Shown here: positions 25,732-35,459 of the stretch, one piece after another
Layout of the letters: every line of letters begins with the position of its first letter
Numbering within the stretch: the stretch's first letter is position 1
NCBI RefSeq assembly: GCF_014203855.1
Contig: NZ_JACHJV010000001.1
Coordinates: forward strand, 1,798,001 to 1,862,000
Length of the DNA stretch: 64,000 nucleotides
From: Kitasatospora kifunensis
Lineage (GTDB): Bacteria; Actinomycetota; Actinomycetes; Streptomycetales; Streptomycetaceae
Reading direction: 5' to 3'
Program-made: the position numbers and the translations under genes
The notes under the pieces: model-generated
What the model saw: only the letters and a program-made list of their open reading frames with translations
Database searches by the model: none
What the model was told of the DNA's origin: nothing

Positions 25732-26349
25732 ATGACCACCGCGCAGCATCTGGCCGAGCAGTGGCCCGGGGAGCGCCCCGAGGCCGCGCGCCGCCTGCTG
25801 CTCGCCGCCGTCGACTCCTTCTCCTCCCGCGGCTTCCACGCCACCACCACCCGCGACATCGCCACCGCCGCCGGCATGAGCCCCGCGGCGCTCTACATCC
25901 ACTACCCCTCCAAGGCCGCGCTGCTCGCCGAGATCAGCCGCCACGGACACGCCACCACCCTGGCCCTGGTCGAGCAGGCGGTGGCGGGCGAGGGGGATCC
26001 ACGGGCCCGGATGCGCGAGCTGGTCGAGCAGTTCACCGCCTGGCACGCGCGCGGCCACACGGTGGGCCGGATCGTCAACTACGAGCTGCGCGCACTGCCG
26101 GAGGCGGACTTCGCCGAGGTCGCGGAGCTGCGCCGGCGGATCGAGGAGGCGGTCAAGCAGCTGATCGAGGAGGGGGTGGCGGCCGACCTGTTCAGCGTGG
26201 CGGAGACCCGCACCGCGGCCCGCGCCGTCACCTCGCTCGGCATCGACGTCGCCCGCTGGTACAACGAACGCAGCAGCGAGAGCCCCGAACAGCTCGGCTC
26301 TCGCTACGGCGATCTGGTCCTGCGGATGTTGGGCGCCCAGGTTGACTGA
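25732..26349 (+). CDS. TetR-family repressor of the acyl-CoA catabolic cluster
   Basis: 205 residues. ATG 25732 is preferred over the ATG nine bases earlier because GAGGA sits eight bases before it. The N-terminal HTH (FHATTTRDIATAAGMSPAALYIHYPSKAALL) is canonical, and the C-terminal domain resembles the KstR2-type TetR_C group. It is divergent from the SDR operon, and the only repeated palindrome in the cluster occurs once beside it and once before the kinase operon. Ligand is probably an acyl-CoA intermediate. Confidence 0.92.
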   Translation: MTTAQHLAEQWPGERPEAARRLLLAAVDSFSSRGFHATTTRDIATAAGMSPAALYIHYPSKAALLAEISRHGHATTLALVEQAVAGEGDPRARMRELVEQFTAWHARGHTVGRIVNYELRALPEADFAEVAELRRRIEEAVKQLIEEGVAADLFSVAETRTAARAVTSLGIDVARWYNERSSESPEQLGSRYGDLVLRMLGAQVD

Positions 26350-26360
26350 CGTACCGTCAG
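26346..26360. terminator. Short hairpin between convergent tetR and lysE genes
   Basis: CTGACG (26346-26351) pairs with CGTCAG (26355-26360) over the tetR stop codon; a further GACG follows. It is weak compared with others in the window. Confidence 0.4.
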
Positions 26361-26373
26361 ATCACTGACGCTT

Positions 26374-27000
26374 CTAGGCGGTTGCGGTAACGGCGGCCAC
26401 CGCGAGGAGCAGCACGGCCGAGGCGGTGGAGACCCGGCGGGCACCCTGCTCGGTGCTGGTCAGCGAGCCGCCGGCGCGCCCGGCCAGCAGCGCCACCGCG
26501 CCGTATATCCCCGCGCAGGCCAGCACGTTGAGCGCGCCCAGCACGGCCACCTGACCGCCGACCGGCAGTGCGGCGTGCGGGGCGATGAACTGCGGGATCA
26601 GCGAGAGGTAGAGCAGCAGGCCCTTGGGGTTGAGCAGTGCGGTCAGCAGGCTCTGCCGCAGCACCGAGGCCTTCGATCGGTCGGTGGCGGCCGCGGCCAG
26701 CGCGGGGGTGCCACGGCGGGCGGCACGCAGCATGTTGATCGCGATCAGCACCAGGTAGGCGGCGCCGACGTAACGCAGCGCGGGCAGCGCCGCGGGAATC
26801 GCACGCAGCGCGGCGGCCAGCCCGGCGGCCGCGAGCAGGGTGTGCACGGCGTAGCCGGCGCAGATGCCGGCCACTGCGGTCAGACCGGTGCGGCGGCCCT
26901 GGCCGAGGCTGCGGGCGACCACGTAGAGCCAGTCGGGCCCGGGGGTGCAGACGAGCAGCAGATCGACGCCGAGGAAGAGCAGGAGCAGGTGCGTGTCCAT
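26374..27000 (-). CDS. LysE-family amino acid exporter
   Basis: 208 residues from ATG 27000 with about six hydrophobic segments. The family motif near the N-terminus (CTPGPDWLYVVARSLGQG) and NPKGLLLYLSLIPQF are typical of the RhtB/LysE superfamily. It is divergent from an Lrp/AsnC regulator 86 bp away, the usual arrangement for amino-acid-induced efflux. Substrate cannot be assigned. Confidence 0.92.
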   Translation of the reverse strand: MDTHLLLLFLGVDLLLVCTPGPDWLYVVARSLGQGRRTGLTAVAGICAGYAVHTLLAAAGLAAALRAIPAALPALRYVGAAYLVLIAINMLRAARRGTPALAAAATDRSKASVLRQSLLTALLNPKGLLLYLSLIPQFIAPHAALPVGGQVAVLGALNVLACAGIYGAVALLAGRAGGSLTSTEQGARRVSTASAVLLLAVAAVTATA

Positions 27001-27086
27001 GATGGGGGCGACGCTAGCGGAGTCGCGCTAGCAGCCGATGGCCAGTTCGTGCGACTCCGTTGGCGATCATGGCAGGATAGTGCGCC

Positions 27087-27545
27087 ATGGACCGCATTGA
27101 CCGCAGAATCTTGCGCGAACTCCAACAGGACGGGCGCCTGAGCAACGCCGAGCTGGCCGAACGGGTCGGCCTGACCCCCTCACCCTGCCTGCGCCGGGTG
27201 CGCCAGCTGGAGCAGGACGGCGTCATCCGCGGCTACCGCGCCCTGCTGGACGGGGCGGCGCTCGGCCTCGGCTTCCAGGCCTTCGTGACCGTGGTGATGC
27301 GCCAGGAGGACAAGCCGACGGTCACCGAGTTCGAGCGCCAGGTGGCGGCCCTGCCCGAGGTGGTGGAGGCGCACCGGCTCTTCGGCGACCCGGACTACCT
27401 GCTCCGGATCGCCGTGGCCGACCTGGCCGCCTACGAGCGCTTCCACACCGACGTGCTCTGCGGGCTGCCCGGGATCGCCCAGGTCAACTCGCACCTGCCG
27501 CTCAAGCTGGTCCGCCCGGACGAGGGCATCCCGACCGGGGCATAG
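27087..27545 (+). CDS. Lrp/AsnC-family transcriptional regulator
   Basis: 152 residues from ATG 27087. An N-terminal HTH (MDRIDRRILRELQQDGRLSN, LAERVGLTPSPCLRRVRQLE) precedes an RAM ligand-binding domain with the GDPDYLLRI segment. It is divergent from lysE, so it probably activates the exporter when its amino acid ligand accumulates. Confidence 0.94.
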   Translation: MDRIDRRILRELQQDGRLSNAELAERVGLTPSPCLRRVRQLEQDGVIRGYRALLDGAALGLGFQAFVTVVMRQEDKPTVTEFERQVAALPEVVEAHRLFGDPDYLLRIAVADLAAYERFHTDVLCGLPGIAQVNSHLPLKLVRPDEGIPTGA

Positions 27546-27560
27546 GCCCCTGGATGCGAG

Positions 27561-28466
27561 CTACTGCGGCTGCGGCAGCGTGCAGCCCGGCAGGTTGAGG
27601 TCGAGCTGGTTGCCGGGGTCGAAGCAGGAGTCCAACAGGTAGGTCTCCTCGGCGTAGTTCGTTCCCTGATGGACCGTCACATTGCCGTTCTGGTCCACCT
27701 CGCAGGGGTTGTCCACGGTGCAGGTCTCACCGTTCTCGTTGCCGGTGTTGTTGACCGCGACCAACAGGCCGGTACTGGTGTCGATCACCGGCGAGCCCGA
27801 GGTGCCGCCGATGGTGTTGCAGGTGGAGGTGTAGCGGACCGAGTCCTGCCAGGTCCAGTCGCCCTCGCGGAGCTGGTGGACGAAGCCGTCGATCGAGCAG
27901 GAGTAGGTGGCCTGCCAGTAGCCGGAGACCACTTCGATCGAGCTGCCGGCCACCGGGTGGTCCGGGGATATCGTCAACGGGCTGATGCCGTACTGCTGCT
28001 GGATGTCGGCGTAGCTGTTCGGTAGCTGATAGAGCGTCACATCCGTGTTGGTCATGGTGGAGTAGACGACCTTGCTGGCGGTCAGCGTGCCGATGCCGTT
28101 GCCCGAGGCGTCCAGCAGCGTGAAGCTGCGGCTGGACGGCTGGTTGACGATCACCTCGCCGGGGCCCGGCATGCCGGTCTCCAGGCAGTGGCCGTTGGTG
28201 AGCACCAGCGCGGGGTCGGTGGACTGGGAGTTCGGCAGGCGCACCACCGAACCGGAGCAGTCGTCCAGGGCGACGGTGCCGGCGAAGTTGACGGTGGCGT
28301 CGTGGCCGACGGCCTTGGCGGGGGCAGCGGCCTTGATGGGGGCGGCTGCCCCGGCGGGAGCGGCGGCCTGGGCGGGGACGGCGCCGGCCAGCGCGCTCGC
28401 ACCGGCGAGCAGGGCGGCGACGGCAACGGCGGCCAGGGGTTTGTGGATCGCACGGGAGATCTGCAC
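27561..28466 (-). CDS. Secreted trypsin-like serine peptidase
   Basis: 301 residues from GTG 28466 with GAGGAG seven bases upstream. A Sec signal peptide (cleavage near AQA) and an Ala/Pro-rich pro-region precede the protease domain. The His is in LTNGHCLE, a candidate Asp in NTDVTLYQL, and the Ser in GGTSGSPVID. Cysteines are paired in a pattern consistent with disulfides (TYSCS/TSTC, GETCTV/NPCEV, SCFDP/GCTLP). The substrate is unknown. A clear promoter lies upstream. Confidence 0.9.
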   Translation of the reverse strand: MQISRAIHKPLAAVAVAALLAGASALAGAVPAQAAAPAGAAAPIKAAAPAKAVGHDATVNFAGTVALDDCSGSVVRLPNSQSTDPALVLTNGHCLETGMPGPGEVIVNQPSSRSFTLLDASGNGIGTLTASKVVYSTMTNTDVTLYQLPNSYADIQQQYGISPLTISPDHPVAGSSIEVVSGYWQATYSCSIDGFVHQLREGDWTWQDSVRYTSTCNTIGGTSGSPVIDTSTGLLVAVNNTGNENGETCTVDNPCEVDQNGNVTVHQGTNYAEETYLLDSCFDPGNQLDLNLPGCTLPQPQ

Positions 28467-28496
28467 GGCGAGACTCCTCAGCTGTGGGGGTCCCGC

Positions 28497-28526
28497 AAAT
28501 TTGGCCTGGACATGACCAAATGTCAA
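28497..28526 (-). promoter_or_regulatory. Sigma70-like promoter of the peptidase gene with inverted repeat
   Basis: On the minus strand TTGACA (28526-28521) is followed after 18 bp by AAATTT (28502-28497). ATTTGG (28499-28504) and CCAAAT (28516-28521) form an inverted repeat within the spacer, a candidate repressor site. Confidence 0.6.
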
Positions 28527-28607
28527 GGGATCGGGCGCCGGGCCGCATGCTAAGGACGCACCCGCACCGGCGAGTTGACCTTCAGTTCGGACAGGCCATA
28601 GGGCCGA

Positions 28608-30734
28608 TCACTCCGCCTCGACGATCCGCCGCACGATCTCCTCGGGCCGCATCGGCCGCCCGAAGTGCCAGCCCTGCGCCCGGTCGCAGCCCATCGAGCG
28701 CAGCCGCTCCGCGTGCTCGGCGTTCTCCACGCCCTCGGCCGTGACCGAGAGCCCGAGCGTGTGGGCCAGCGAGACCAGCCCACCCACGATCCGCCAGCCC
28801 AGCACCTGCTCGCGCCCGGAGTCCTTGAGGTCGCTGACGAAGGAGCCGGCGATCTTCAGCCCGGAGACCGGCAGGTCGCGCAGGTAGGCGAGGTTGGACC
28901 ACCCGGTGCCGAAGTCGTCCACGGCCAGCGAGACGCCCATGTCCACCAGCGAGTGCAGCGCCCGCAGCGACTCGTCCTTGGGGCCGACCACCGCGCTCTC
29001 GGTGATCTCCAGTTGGAGCCGCCTGGGCTCCAGGCCCGTGTCCCGCAGGATCCGGTCGATGTCCGAGACCAGCCCGGCGTTGCGCACCTGTCGCACCGCC
29101 AGGTTGACGTTGACCTGCGGCGCCCGGTCGCCGAACCGCCGGGCCCAGTCCGCCGCCTGGCCGCAGGCCTGCTCCAGCACCCAGCGACCCAGCGGCATGA
29201 TCAGGCCGGTCTCCTCGGCGGTGCCGATGAACTCGTCGGGGCCGAGCACGCCCAACTGCGGGTGGCGCCAGCGCACCAGCGCCTCGACCGCCGAGAGCGA
29301 GCCGTCGGCCAGCAGGCACAGCGGCTGGTAGTCGATGAAGAACTCGCCGCGGTCGAGCGCGACCGGCATCCGCACCGAGACCGCGTAACGGCTCACCGCG
29401 CGGGCGTTGCGCTGCGGGTCGAAGAGCGTCCAGCGACCGCGGCCCTCCTCCTTGGCCCGGTACAGGGTCAGGTCGGCGGCCCGCACCGCGGCCATCGGCG
29501 TGGTGGCCGCCACCGGGCGCTCCAGCACGCCGACGCTGGCACCGATCGCCAGCCGGTGCCCGTCGATCGGCACCGGCTTGGTGAGCGCGGCCAGCACCGT
29601 CTTGGCGGCGGCCACGGCCTCCTGCTCCCCCCGGCAGTCCTCCAGCAGCACCACGAACTCGTCGCCGCCCAGGCGTGCCACCAGGTGGCCCAGCGGGCGC
29701 AGCGCGGCCTGGAGGCGCAGCGCCACCGCCGCGAGCAGCTGGTCGCCCATCTCGTGGCCCAGGCTGTCGTTGACCACCTTGAAGCCGTCCAGGTCGACGT
29801 AGCACAGGCCGAACCTGGCCCCGGGCTCGGGCGCCTCGAAGAGCGCCTCCAGCCGATCGAAGAAGGCCGAGCGGTTGGGCAGGCCGGTCAGCGGATCGTG
29901 GGTGGCCTGGTGACGCAGCCGCTCCTGCAGGCGGTAGCGGTCGCTGATGTCCTCCAGCATCGCCACCTGGTAGACCGGGGCGCCGTCGTCGTCGCGGATC
30001 AGCGAGACGGTCAGATGGGTCCAGACCACCTCGCCGTCCTGGCGGTAGTACGGCTTGTCGATGGAGAAGTGCTCGATCTTGCCGCTGACCAGCTCCTCGT
30101 AGGCCTCCCAGACCCCCGGGGTGTCCTCCGGATGGACCAGGTCGTTGACCCGCCGGCCCTGCATGTCCTCGGGGCGGGCGCCGAAGATGTTCTGCAGCGC
30201 CTTGTTGACCGCCAGGATGTTGCCCTCGACGTCCCCTATGCCGATGCCGATCGCCGCGCTCTCGAACAGCGCCCGGAACCGGGCCTCCGACTCGCGCAGC
30301 GCCCGCTCGGCCTCCCGGCGGGCGGTGTCGGCGGCCAGCCGGATCGCCTCCTGCTCCTGCAGGGTGCGCTCGCGCAGGGCGGCGGCCCAGCCGGCCGCGA
30401 AGGCCCCGCAGAGTTCGGCGCCACGCCGGTGGGCCTGGCCGTCGGCCAGCAGCACGATCGCCTTGGACAGCAGCTCGGGGTCGGTGAAGTGCGACTCGAC
30501 CAGCAGCGCGCCCGCCTCGGCGGCCGCGCCGGTGTCCAGCGGCTCGGCGCGCTGGGCGCACCGCAGCAGCTCGATCACCCGGTCCACCAGCCGGCTCAGC
30601 GCGCCCGGGTGCATCGCCGCGCCCTGGCTGCTGTTCAGCAGCAGCGACCACTGCTCCGGATCAAGCCCCCACTGCTCCGGGCCGGTGCTGCCCGCAGCGG
30701 GTCCTCTGTCACCCTCCGGCGGCGGTGCGCTCAC
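28608..30734 (-). CDS. PAS-GGDEF-EAL cyclic-di-GMP signalling protein (RmdA-like layout)
   Basis: 708 residues from GTG 30734 overlapping the methyltransferase stop by four bases. An N-terminal helical region (about 1-135) is followed by PAS-PAC (about 145-265), GGDEF with intact RLGGDEF, and EAL with intact EALVRW. No RxxD inhibitory site precedes GGDEF. In the EAL domain the usual KID of DDFGTG...LKID reads KIA (GLKIAGSFV), losing an Asp that binds the second metal in studied phosphodiesterases. No membrane segment is present. The soluble PAS-GGDEF-EAL plan is that of Streptomyces RmdA. Activity direction is uncertain. Confidence 0.93.
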   Translation of the reverse strand: MSAPPPEGDRGPAAGSTGPEQWGLDPEQWSLLLNSSQGAAMHPGALSRLVDRVIELLRCAQRAEPLDTGAAAEAGALLVESHFTDPELLSKAIVLLADGQAHRRGAELCGAFAAGWAAALRERTLQEQEAIRLAADTARREAERALRESEARFRALFESAAIGIGIGDVEGNILAVNKALQNIFGARPEDMQGRRVNDLVHPEDTPGVWEAYEELVSGKIEHFSIDKPYYRQDGEVVWTHLTVSLIRDDDGAPVYQVAMLEDISDRYRLQERLRHQATHDPLTGLPNRSAFFDRLEALFEAPEPGARFGLCYVDLDGFKVVNDSLGHEMGDQLLAAVALRLQAALRPLGHLVARLGGDEFVVLLEDCRGEQEAVAAAKTVLAALTKPVPIDGHRLAIGASVGVLERPVAATTPMAAVRAADLTLYRAKEEGRGRWTLFDPQRNARAVSRYAVSVRMPVALDRGEFFIDYQPLCLLADGSLSAVEALVRWRHPQLGVLGPDEFIGTAEETGLIMPLGRWVLEQACGQAADWARRFGDRAPQVNVNLAVRQVRNAGLVSDIDRILRDTGLEPRRLQLEITESAVVGPKDESLRALHSLVDMGVSLAVDDFGTGWSNLAYLRDLPVSGLKIAGSFVSDLKDSGREQVLGWRIVGGLVSLAHTLGLSVTAEGVENAEHAERLRSMGCDRAQGWHFGRPMRPEEIVRRIVEAE

Positions 30735-31537
30735 TTCAAGAGCCCCACACCGGCCAGGCCGACCATCCGCTCCGGGTGCTCGCCGACCGCGGTCGGCTCG
30801 TCCGGGTGCCACTGCGGCAGGTAGACCACGCCGGGGTCGAACAGCTCGAAGCCGTCGAAGAAGCCGGTGATCCGGTCGAGCGAGCGCATGGTCAGCGGGG
30901 TGGGCGTGCGGTTGTACAGGTCCTGGTGGGTGGCCGCCTGGTCCTGCGCGCCCTCCAGCGAGGCGTGGCAGATGGCCAGCGCGCTGCCCGGCGGCAGCGC
31001 GGCGCGCAGCGTGCGCAGGATCGACTCGGGGTCCTGGTCGTCGGTGACGAAGTGCAGCACCGCCACCAGCAGCAACGCCACCGGCTCGCCCGCGCCGAGC
31101 AGTTCGGCCACCTCGGGGCGCGCGAGCAGGTCCGCGGGATCGGTCAGGTCGGCGTCGACCACGGTGCTCAGCGGGTCGTCCTGGAGCAGCAGGCGGCTGT
31201 GCGCGACGGCGACCGGGTCCTTGTCGACGTAGACCACCCGGCTGGTCGGCTGGATCTCCCGGGCCACCTCGTGCACCGCGCCGAAGGTCGGGATGCCGGA
31301 GCCGATGTCCAGGAAACGGGTGAAGCCGCGCTCGGCCAGAAACGTGACGGAGCGGCGCAGGAAGGCCCGGTTGGCGCGCATGATCAGCGGCAGGTCCGGC
31401 CACATGGTGATCGCCTTGCGGGCCATCTCCCGGTCCGCCGCGAAGTTGTGCGAGCCGCCCAAGTAGTAGTCGTAGACACGGGCCGCGGCCGGTCGGTCCA
31501 GATCCATGTCCTCGGGCACCCACGGTGGTCGCCGCAT
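30731..31537 (-). CDS. SAM-dependent methyltransferase (DUF574/Methyltransf_19 type)
   Basis: 268 residues from ATG 31537. The actinobacterial signature AAARVYDYYLGGSHNFAADRE and the SAM motif FLDIGSGIPT are clear. This very large Streptomyces family has many paralogues and mostly unknown substrates. It is translationally coupled to the c-di-GMP protein downstream (GTGA overlap), which suggests a functional link that I cannot specify. Confidence 0.92.
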   Translation of the reverse strand: MRRPPWVPEDMDLDRPAAARVYDYYLGGSHNFAADREMARKAITMWPDLPLIMRANRAFLRRSVTFLAERGFTRFLDIGSGIPTFGAVHEVAREIQPTSRVVYVDKDPVAVAHSRLLLQDDPLSTVVDADLTDPADLLARPEVAELLGAGEPVALLLVAVLHFVTDDQDPESILRTLRAALPPGSALAICHASLEGAQDQAATHQDLYNRTPTPLTMRSLDRITGFFDGFELFDPGVVYLPQWHPDEPTAVGEHPERMVGLAGVGLLK

Positions 31538-31644
31538 CAGGGACCCCTTTCGACACAGAATTAGACAAGAGGCACAAAGATCATCCTACGAACCTGGGGC
31601 CCACCGCAACCGGGCTGTCGGCCTCGCAGGGCCCTGAACAGCAG

Positions 31645-31693
31645 CGAGATGCCCGGTCGTCACCGTCAGTGACGGTGATGACCGGGCATCTCG
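31645..31693 (-). terminator. Very long terminator hairpin after glmS
   Basis: CGAGATGCCCGGTC (31645-31658) pairs with GACCGGGCATCTCG (31680-31693), and the stem continues inward through GTCACCGTC/GACGGTGAT to a 3-nt loop, giving about 23 bp with one G-T pair. It lies 30 bp beyond the glmS stop at 31723. Confidence 0.9.
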
Positions 31694-31722
31694 CGCAGCA
31701 CGCTCGGTCTGGGCGGACCCTC

Positions 31723-33549
<1,827 letters not shown>

Positions 33550-33642
33550 GGTGGAGAGGCTCCTGAGGGTGGAGGGGCGAGCAGGACAGGTGGAGCAGGT
33601 GGAGCAGGTGGAACAAGTAGGGCGTATGGGACAGCCGGGCCG

Positions 33643-33930
33643 TCAGCCGTAGACGATGCGGCGCAGCTGGCGGGCCGAGAGCTCCGGTGCGACCACCCGG
33701 CGGGCGGCCAGCTCCTCGGCGATCCGGGCGAAGATCTGATCGTTGGTCAGCCCACGGGCCTGCAGCTCCCCGTGGCGGCGCTGGACGAACTCGGGCGCGG
33801 TCTCGGAGAAGTACGCCAGCACCTCCGCGACCACCCGCGCCGCCTCGGTCGGACCCAGCACGCTGGTCCTGGTGAGGTGCGCGAGCAGGTCGGCGAAGAG
33901 CGGCTGAGTCGGCTGCGGTGAAGTGGGCAC
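33643..33930 (-). CDS. Conserved-looking small protein, 95 aa
   Basis: GTG 33930 is taken as start; no strong ribosome-binding site is visible, and a longer frame to 33966 is possible. The sequence is helical and charged (EAARVVAEVLAYFSETAPEFVQRRHGEL, then IFARIAEELAARRV), ending in QLRRIVYG. No family is recognised. It lies 93 bp upstream of glmS on the same strand, so it might be co-transcribed with it. Confidence 0.6.
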   Translation of the reverse strand: MPTSPQPTQPLFADLLAHLTRTSVLGPTEAARVVAEVLAYFSETAPEFVQRRHGELQARGLTNDQIFARIAEELAARRVVAPELSARQLRRIVYG

Positions 33931-33967
33931 GGAGCGTGAGCTTAGGACGGCGCTCTGAAAAAGCAAA

Positions 33968-33995
33968 GAATCCTGCCCGCAATCGGGCAGGATTC
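33968..33995 (-). terminator. Terminator of the DUF6230-DUF6114 operon
   Basis: GAATCCTGCCCG (33968-33979) pairs perfectly with CGGGCAGGATTC (33984-33995) over a CAAT loop. It lies 44 bp downstream of the DUF6114 stop; in the minus direction the stem is followed by TTTGCTTTTT. Confidence 0.9.
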
Positions 33996-34038
33996 TCAGT
34001 TTCGCGGACGCCAGGTGGGTGGCCCTAGGTGGACACCT

Positions 34039-34641
34039 CTAGGTGGACACCGAGTGGCCTCGGCGGAAGAGCTTGCGGCGAGCCGGCTGCTCAGGGGCCC
34101 AGCCGAAGGCCAGGCTGCTCCCGATCAGGCCCAGCAGCATGCCCAGCAGGAAGCCGCCCAGGTTGGAGGTGATCCAGGTGGCCAGCGTGAGCAGCATCGC
34201 GAGCACCGAGTAGAAGAGCCGCTGGGCGGGACTGAAGAGCAGCAGCAGGCCGCAGAGCAGCATGATCGTCGGGACCAGGTAGCCCGCCAGGCCCTCGATG
34301 CCGACATGCAGGACCACCGGCAGTGGCGCCTTCTCGGTGACCAGGATCTCGGCGCCCGCCAGGGTGACCAGCAGCCCGCCCCAGAACGGCCGGCGTCCGC
34401 GCCAGGCCTTGAACGAGCGGCGCGGTTGCAGCGGTACGGCCGGGTCGGCCGGGTTGGTTGGCTCGGCCGGGTTGGTTGGCTCGGCCACCGCGGGGAGTTC
34501 GGCGGTCGGCGGGTCGGCAGCCGTCGCCTCGGCGGCTGCTACCGCGTCCGGCTCCGGCTGTACGTCCGGCTCCGCGCCCGACTCCGGCCGTGCAACCGCC
34601 GGCGGGGGCGGCGCTGCCCCCGCCGAGAGGTCGTCCGTCAT
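34039..34641 (-). CDS. DUF6114 membrane protein
   Basis: 200 residues from ATG 34641. A Pro/Ala/Glu-rich cytoplasmic N-terminus (about 1-85, containing a duplicated EPTNPA unit) is followed by four hydrophobic segments (FWGGLLVTLAGAEIL, YLVPTIMLLCGLLLLF, FYSVLAMLLTLATWI, LGGFLLGMLLGLIG). The family is conserved in actinobacteria, nearly always next to a DUF6230 gene as here (four-base overlap). Function is unknown; a membrane partner for the exported DUF6230 protein is likely. Confidence 0.85.
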   Translation of the reverse strand: MTDDLSAGAAPPPPAVARPESGAEPDVQPEPDAVAAAEATAADPPTAELPAVAEPTNPAEPTNPADPAVPLQPRRSFKAWRGRRPFWGGLLVTLAGAEILVTEKAPLPVVLHVGIEGLAGYLVPTIMLLCGLLLLFSPAQRLFYSVLAMLLTLATWITSNLGGFLLGMLLGLIGSSLAFGWAPEQPARRKLFRRGHSVST

Positions 34642-35282
34642 GGGCAGCTCTTGGAGCTGAAGCTCAGGTTCAGGTGGGGCAGGGTGAACGAGCCCACCGT
34701 GGTTGCCCAGTTGTGCTGGTAGAGCTTGTTGATGTCCACAGTGTCAGCCCGCTGGCCGAAGACGCCAGGCTTACCCGGGACGGCGAGGGTGCTCGCGTCG
34801 ATGCCGACCTGGAGGTTTTTGAAGTTCGCGTCACCGCTCATCACGTCGGAGTCGGTGACCAGGTTGGTGGCCTCGACCTTCCTGCCGTCATCGCCGGCAG
34901 TGAGCAACATGTTGATGCCGCCCAGATTGACGCTCTGGCAGAGGTCGGTCAGCGTTCCCGAACTCAGCGCGGTGACCGCCACCAGCACCTGGCCACCGGT
35001 CTTCCCCTGGTTCGGACTGTTCTTGATCATGTGGTCCAGGTCACCGTACTGCTCGAACCCGTCGCCGTGCAGGTTGGAGGCGGTGACGGTGAACGGCATG
35101 CCGGAGATGGAGAACTGGGCGGCGAGTACGCCCTGGGCGGTCAGCGCCATCAGGACGCCGCCGGCCACGCAGGCCGGTATCGCCATCAGCGCCGCGCGGC
35201 GCAGTCGGACCCGGCCGCGAGGTGCGGGTGTAGCGGCGGCTGTGCCGGCCTGTTCGTCGGGTAGCTCTGCGGACGGGACCAT
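34638..35282 (-). CDS. DUF6230 single-pass exported protein
   Basis: 214 residues from ATG 35282 with GGAG five bases upstream. One N-terminal hydrophobic segment (LMAIPACVAGGVLMALTAQG, about 33-52) anchors or exports a beta-rich domain (SISGMPFTVTASNLHGDGFEQYG through LNLSFSSKSC). Relatives were sometimes labelled cholesterol esterase, but no GxSxG lipase motif is present. Two cysteines (LCQSV and the C-terminal SCP) could form a disulfide. Coupled to DUF6114 and probably controlled by the neighbouring TetR regulator. Confidence 0.85.
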   Translation of the reverse strand: MVPSAELPDEQAGTAAATPAPRGRVRLRRAALMAIPACVAGGVLMALTAQGVLAAQFSISGMPFTVTASNLHGDGFEQYGDLDHMIKNSPNQGKTGGQVLVAVTALSSGTLTDLCQSVNLGGINMLLTAGDDGRKVEATNLVTDSDVMSGDANFKNLQVGIDASTLAVPGKPGVFGQRADTVDINKLYQHNWATTVGSFTLPHLNLSFSSKSCP

Positions 35283-35437
35283 GAAGACTCCAGGGAGGTA
35301 GTGGGAGACCTGTGATCGCTTCGCACGCTGTCCTGGCGCGGACAGCGCCCACGGCGGGCAGCCGAACGCGTGATCAATTTCCGTCCCTGGCAGAGGATTT
35401 GGTGATCTGGGCCCCGTGACGTGGTAGTGCCTGGAAG

Positions 35438-35451
35438 TTACCTCGCGGTAA
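35438..35451. promoter_or_regulatory. TTACC-TCGC-GGTAA palindrome, candidate TetR operator
   Basis: TTACCTCGCGGTAA is a perfect inverted repeat in the 177-bp gap between the tetR stop and the DUF6230 start. The form resembles operators of actinobacterial lipid-related TetR proteins. It would repress the DUF6230-DUF6114 operon. Confidence 0.5.
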
Positions 35452-35459
35452 GCAGAGGG

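Noticed and set aside
31538..31722. Small RNA gene in the glmS 3' region
   Set aside because: The long hairpin is fully explained as a terminator 30 bp after the glmS stop.
33550..33642. glmS ribozyme
   Set aside because: The 93-bp leader lacks the ribozyme core and consists of CU-rich 9-bp repeats.
34638..35282. Cholesterol esterase
   Set aside because: The label circulates for relatives, but no GxSxG or other hydrolase triad is visible; DUF6230 is the safer call.
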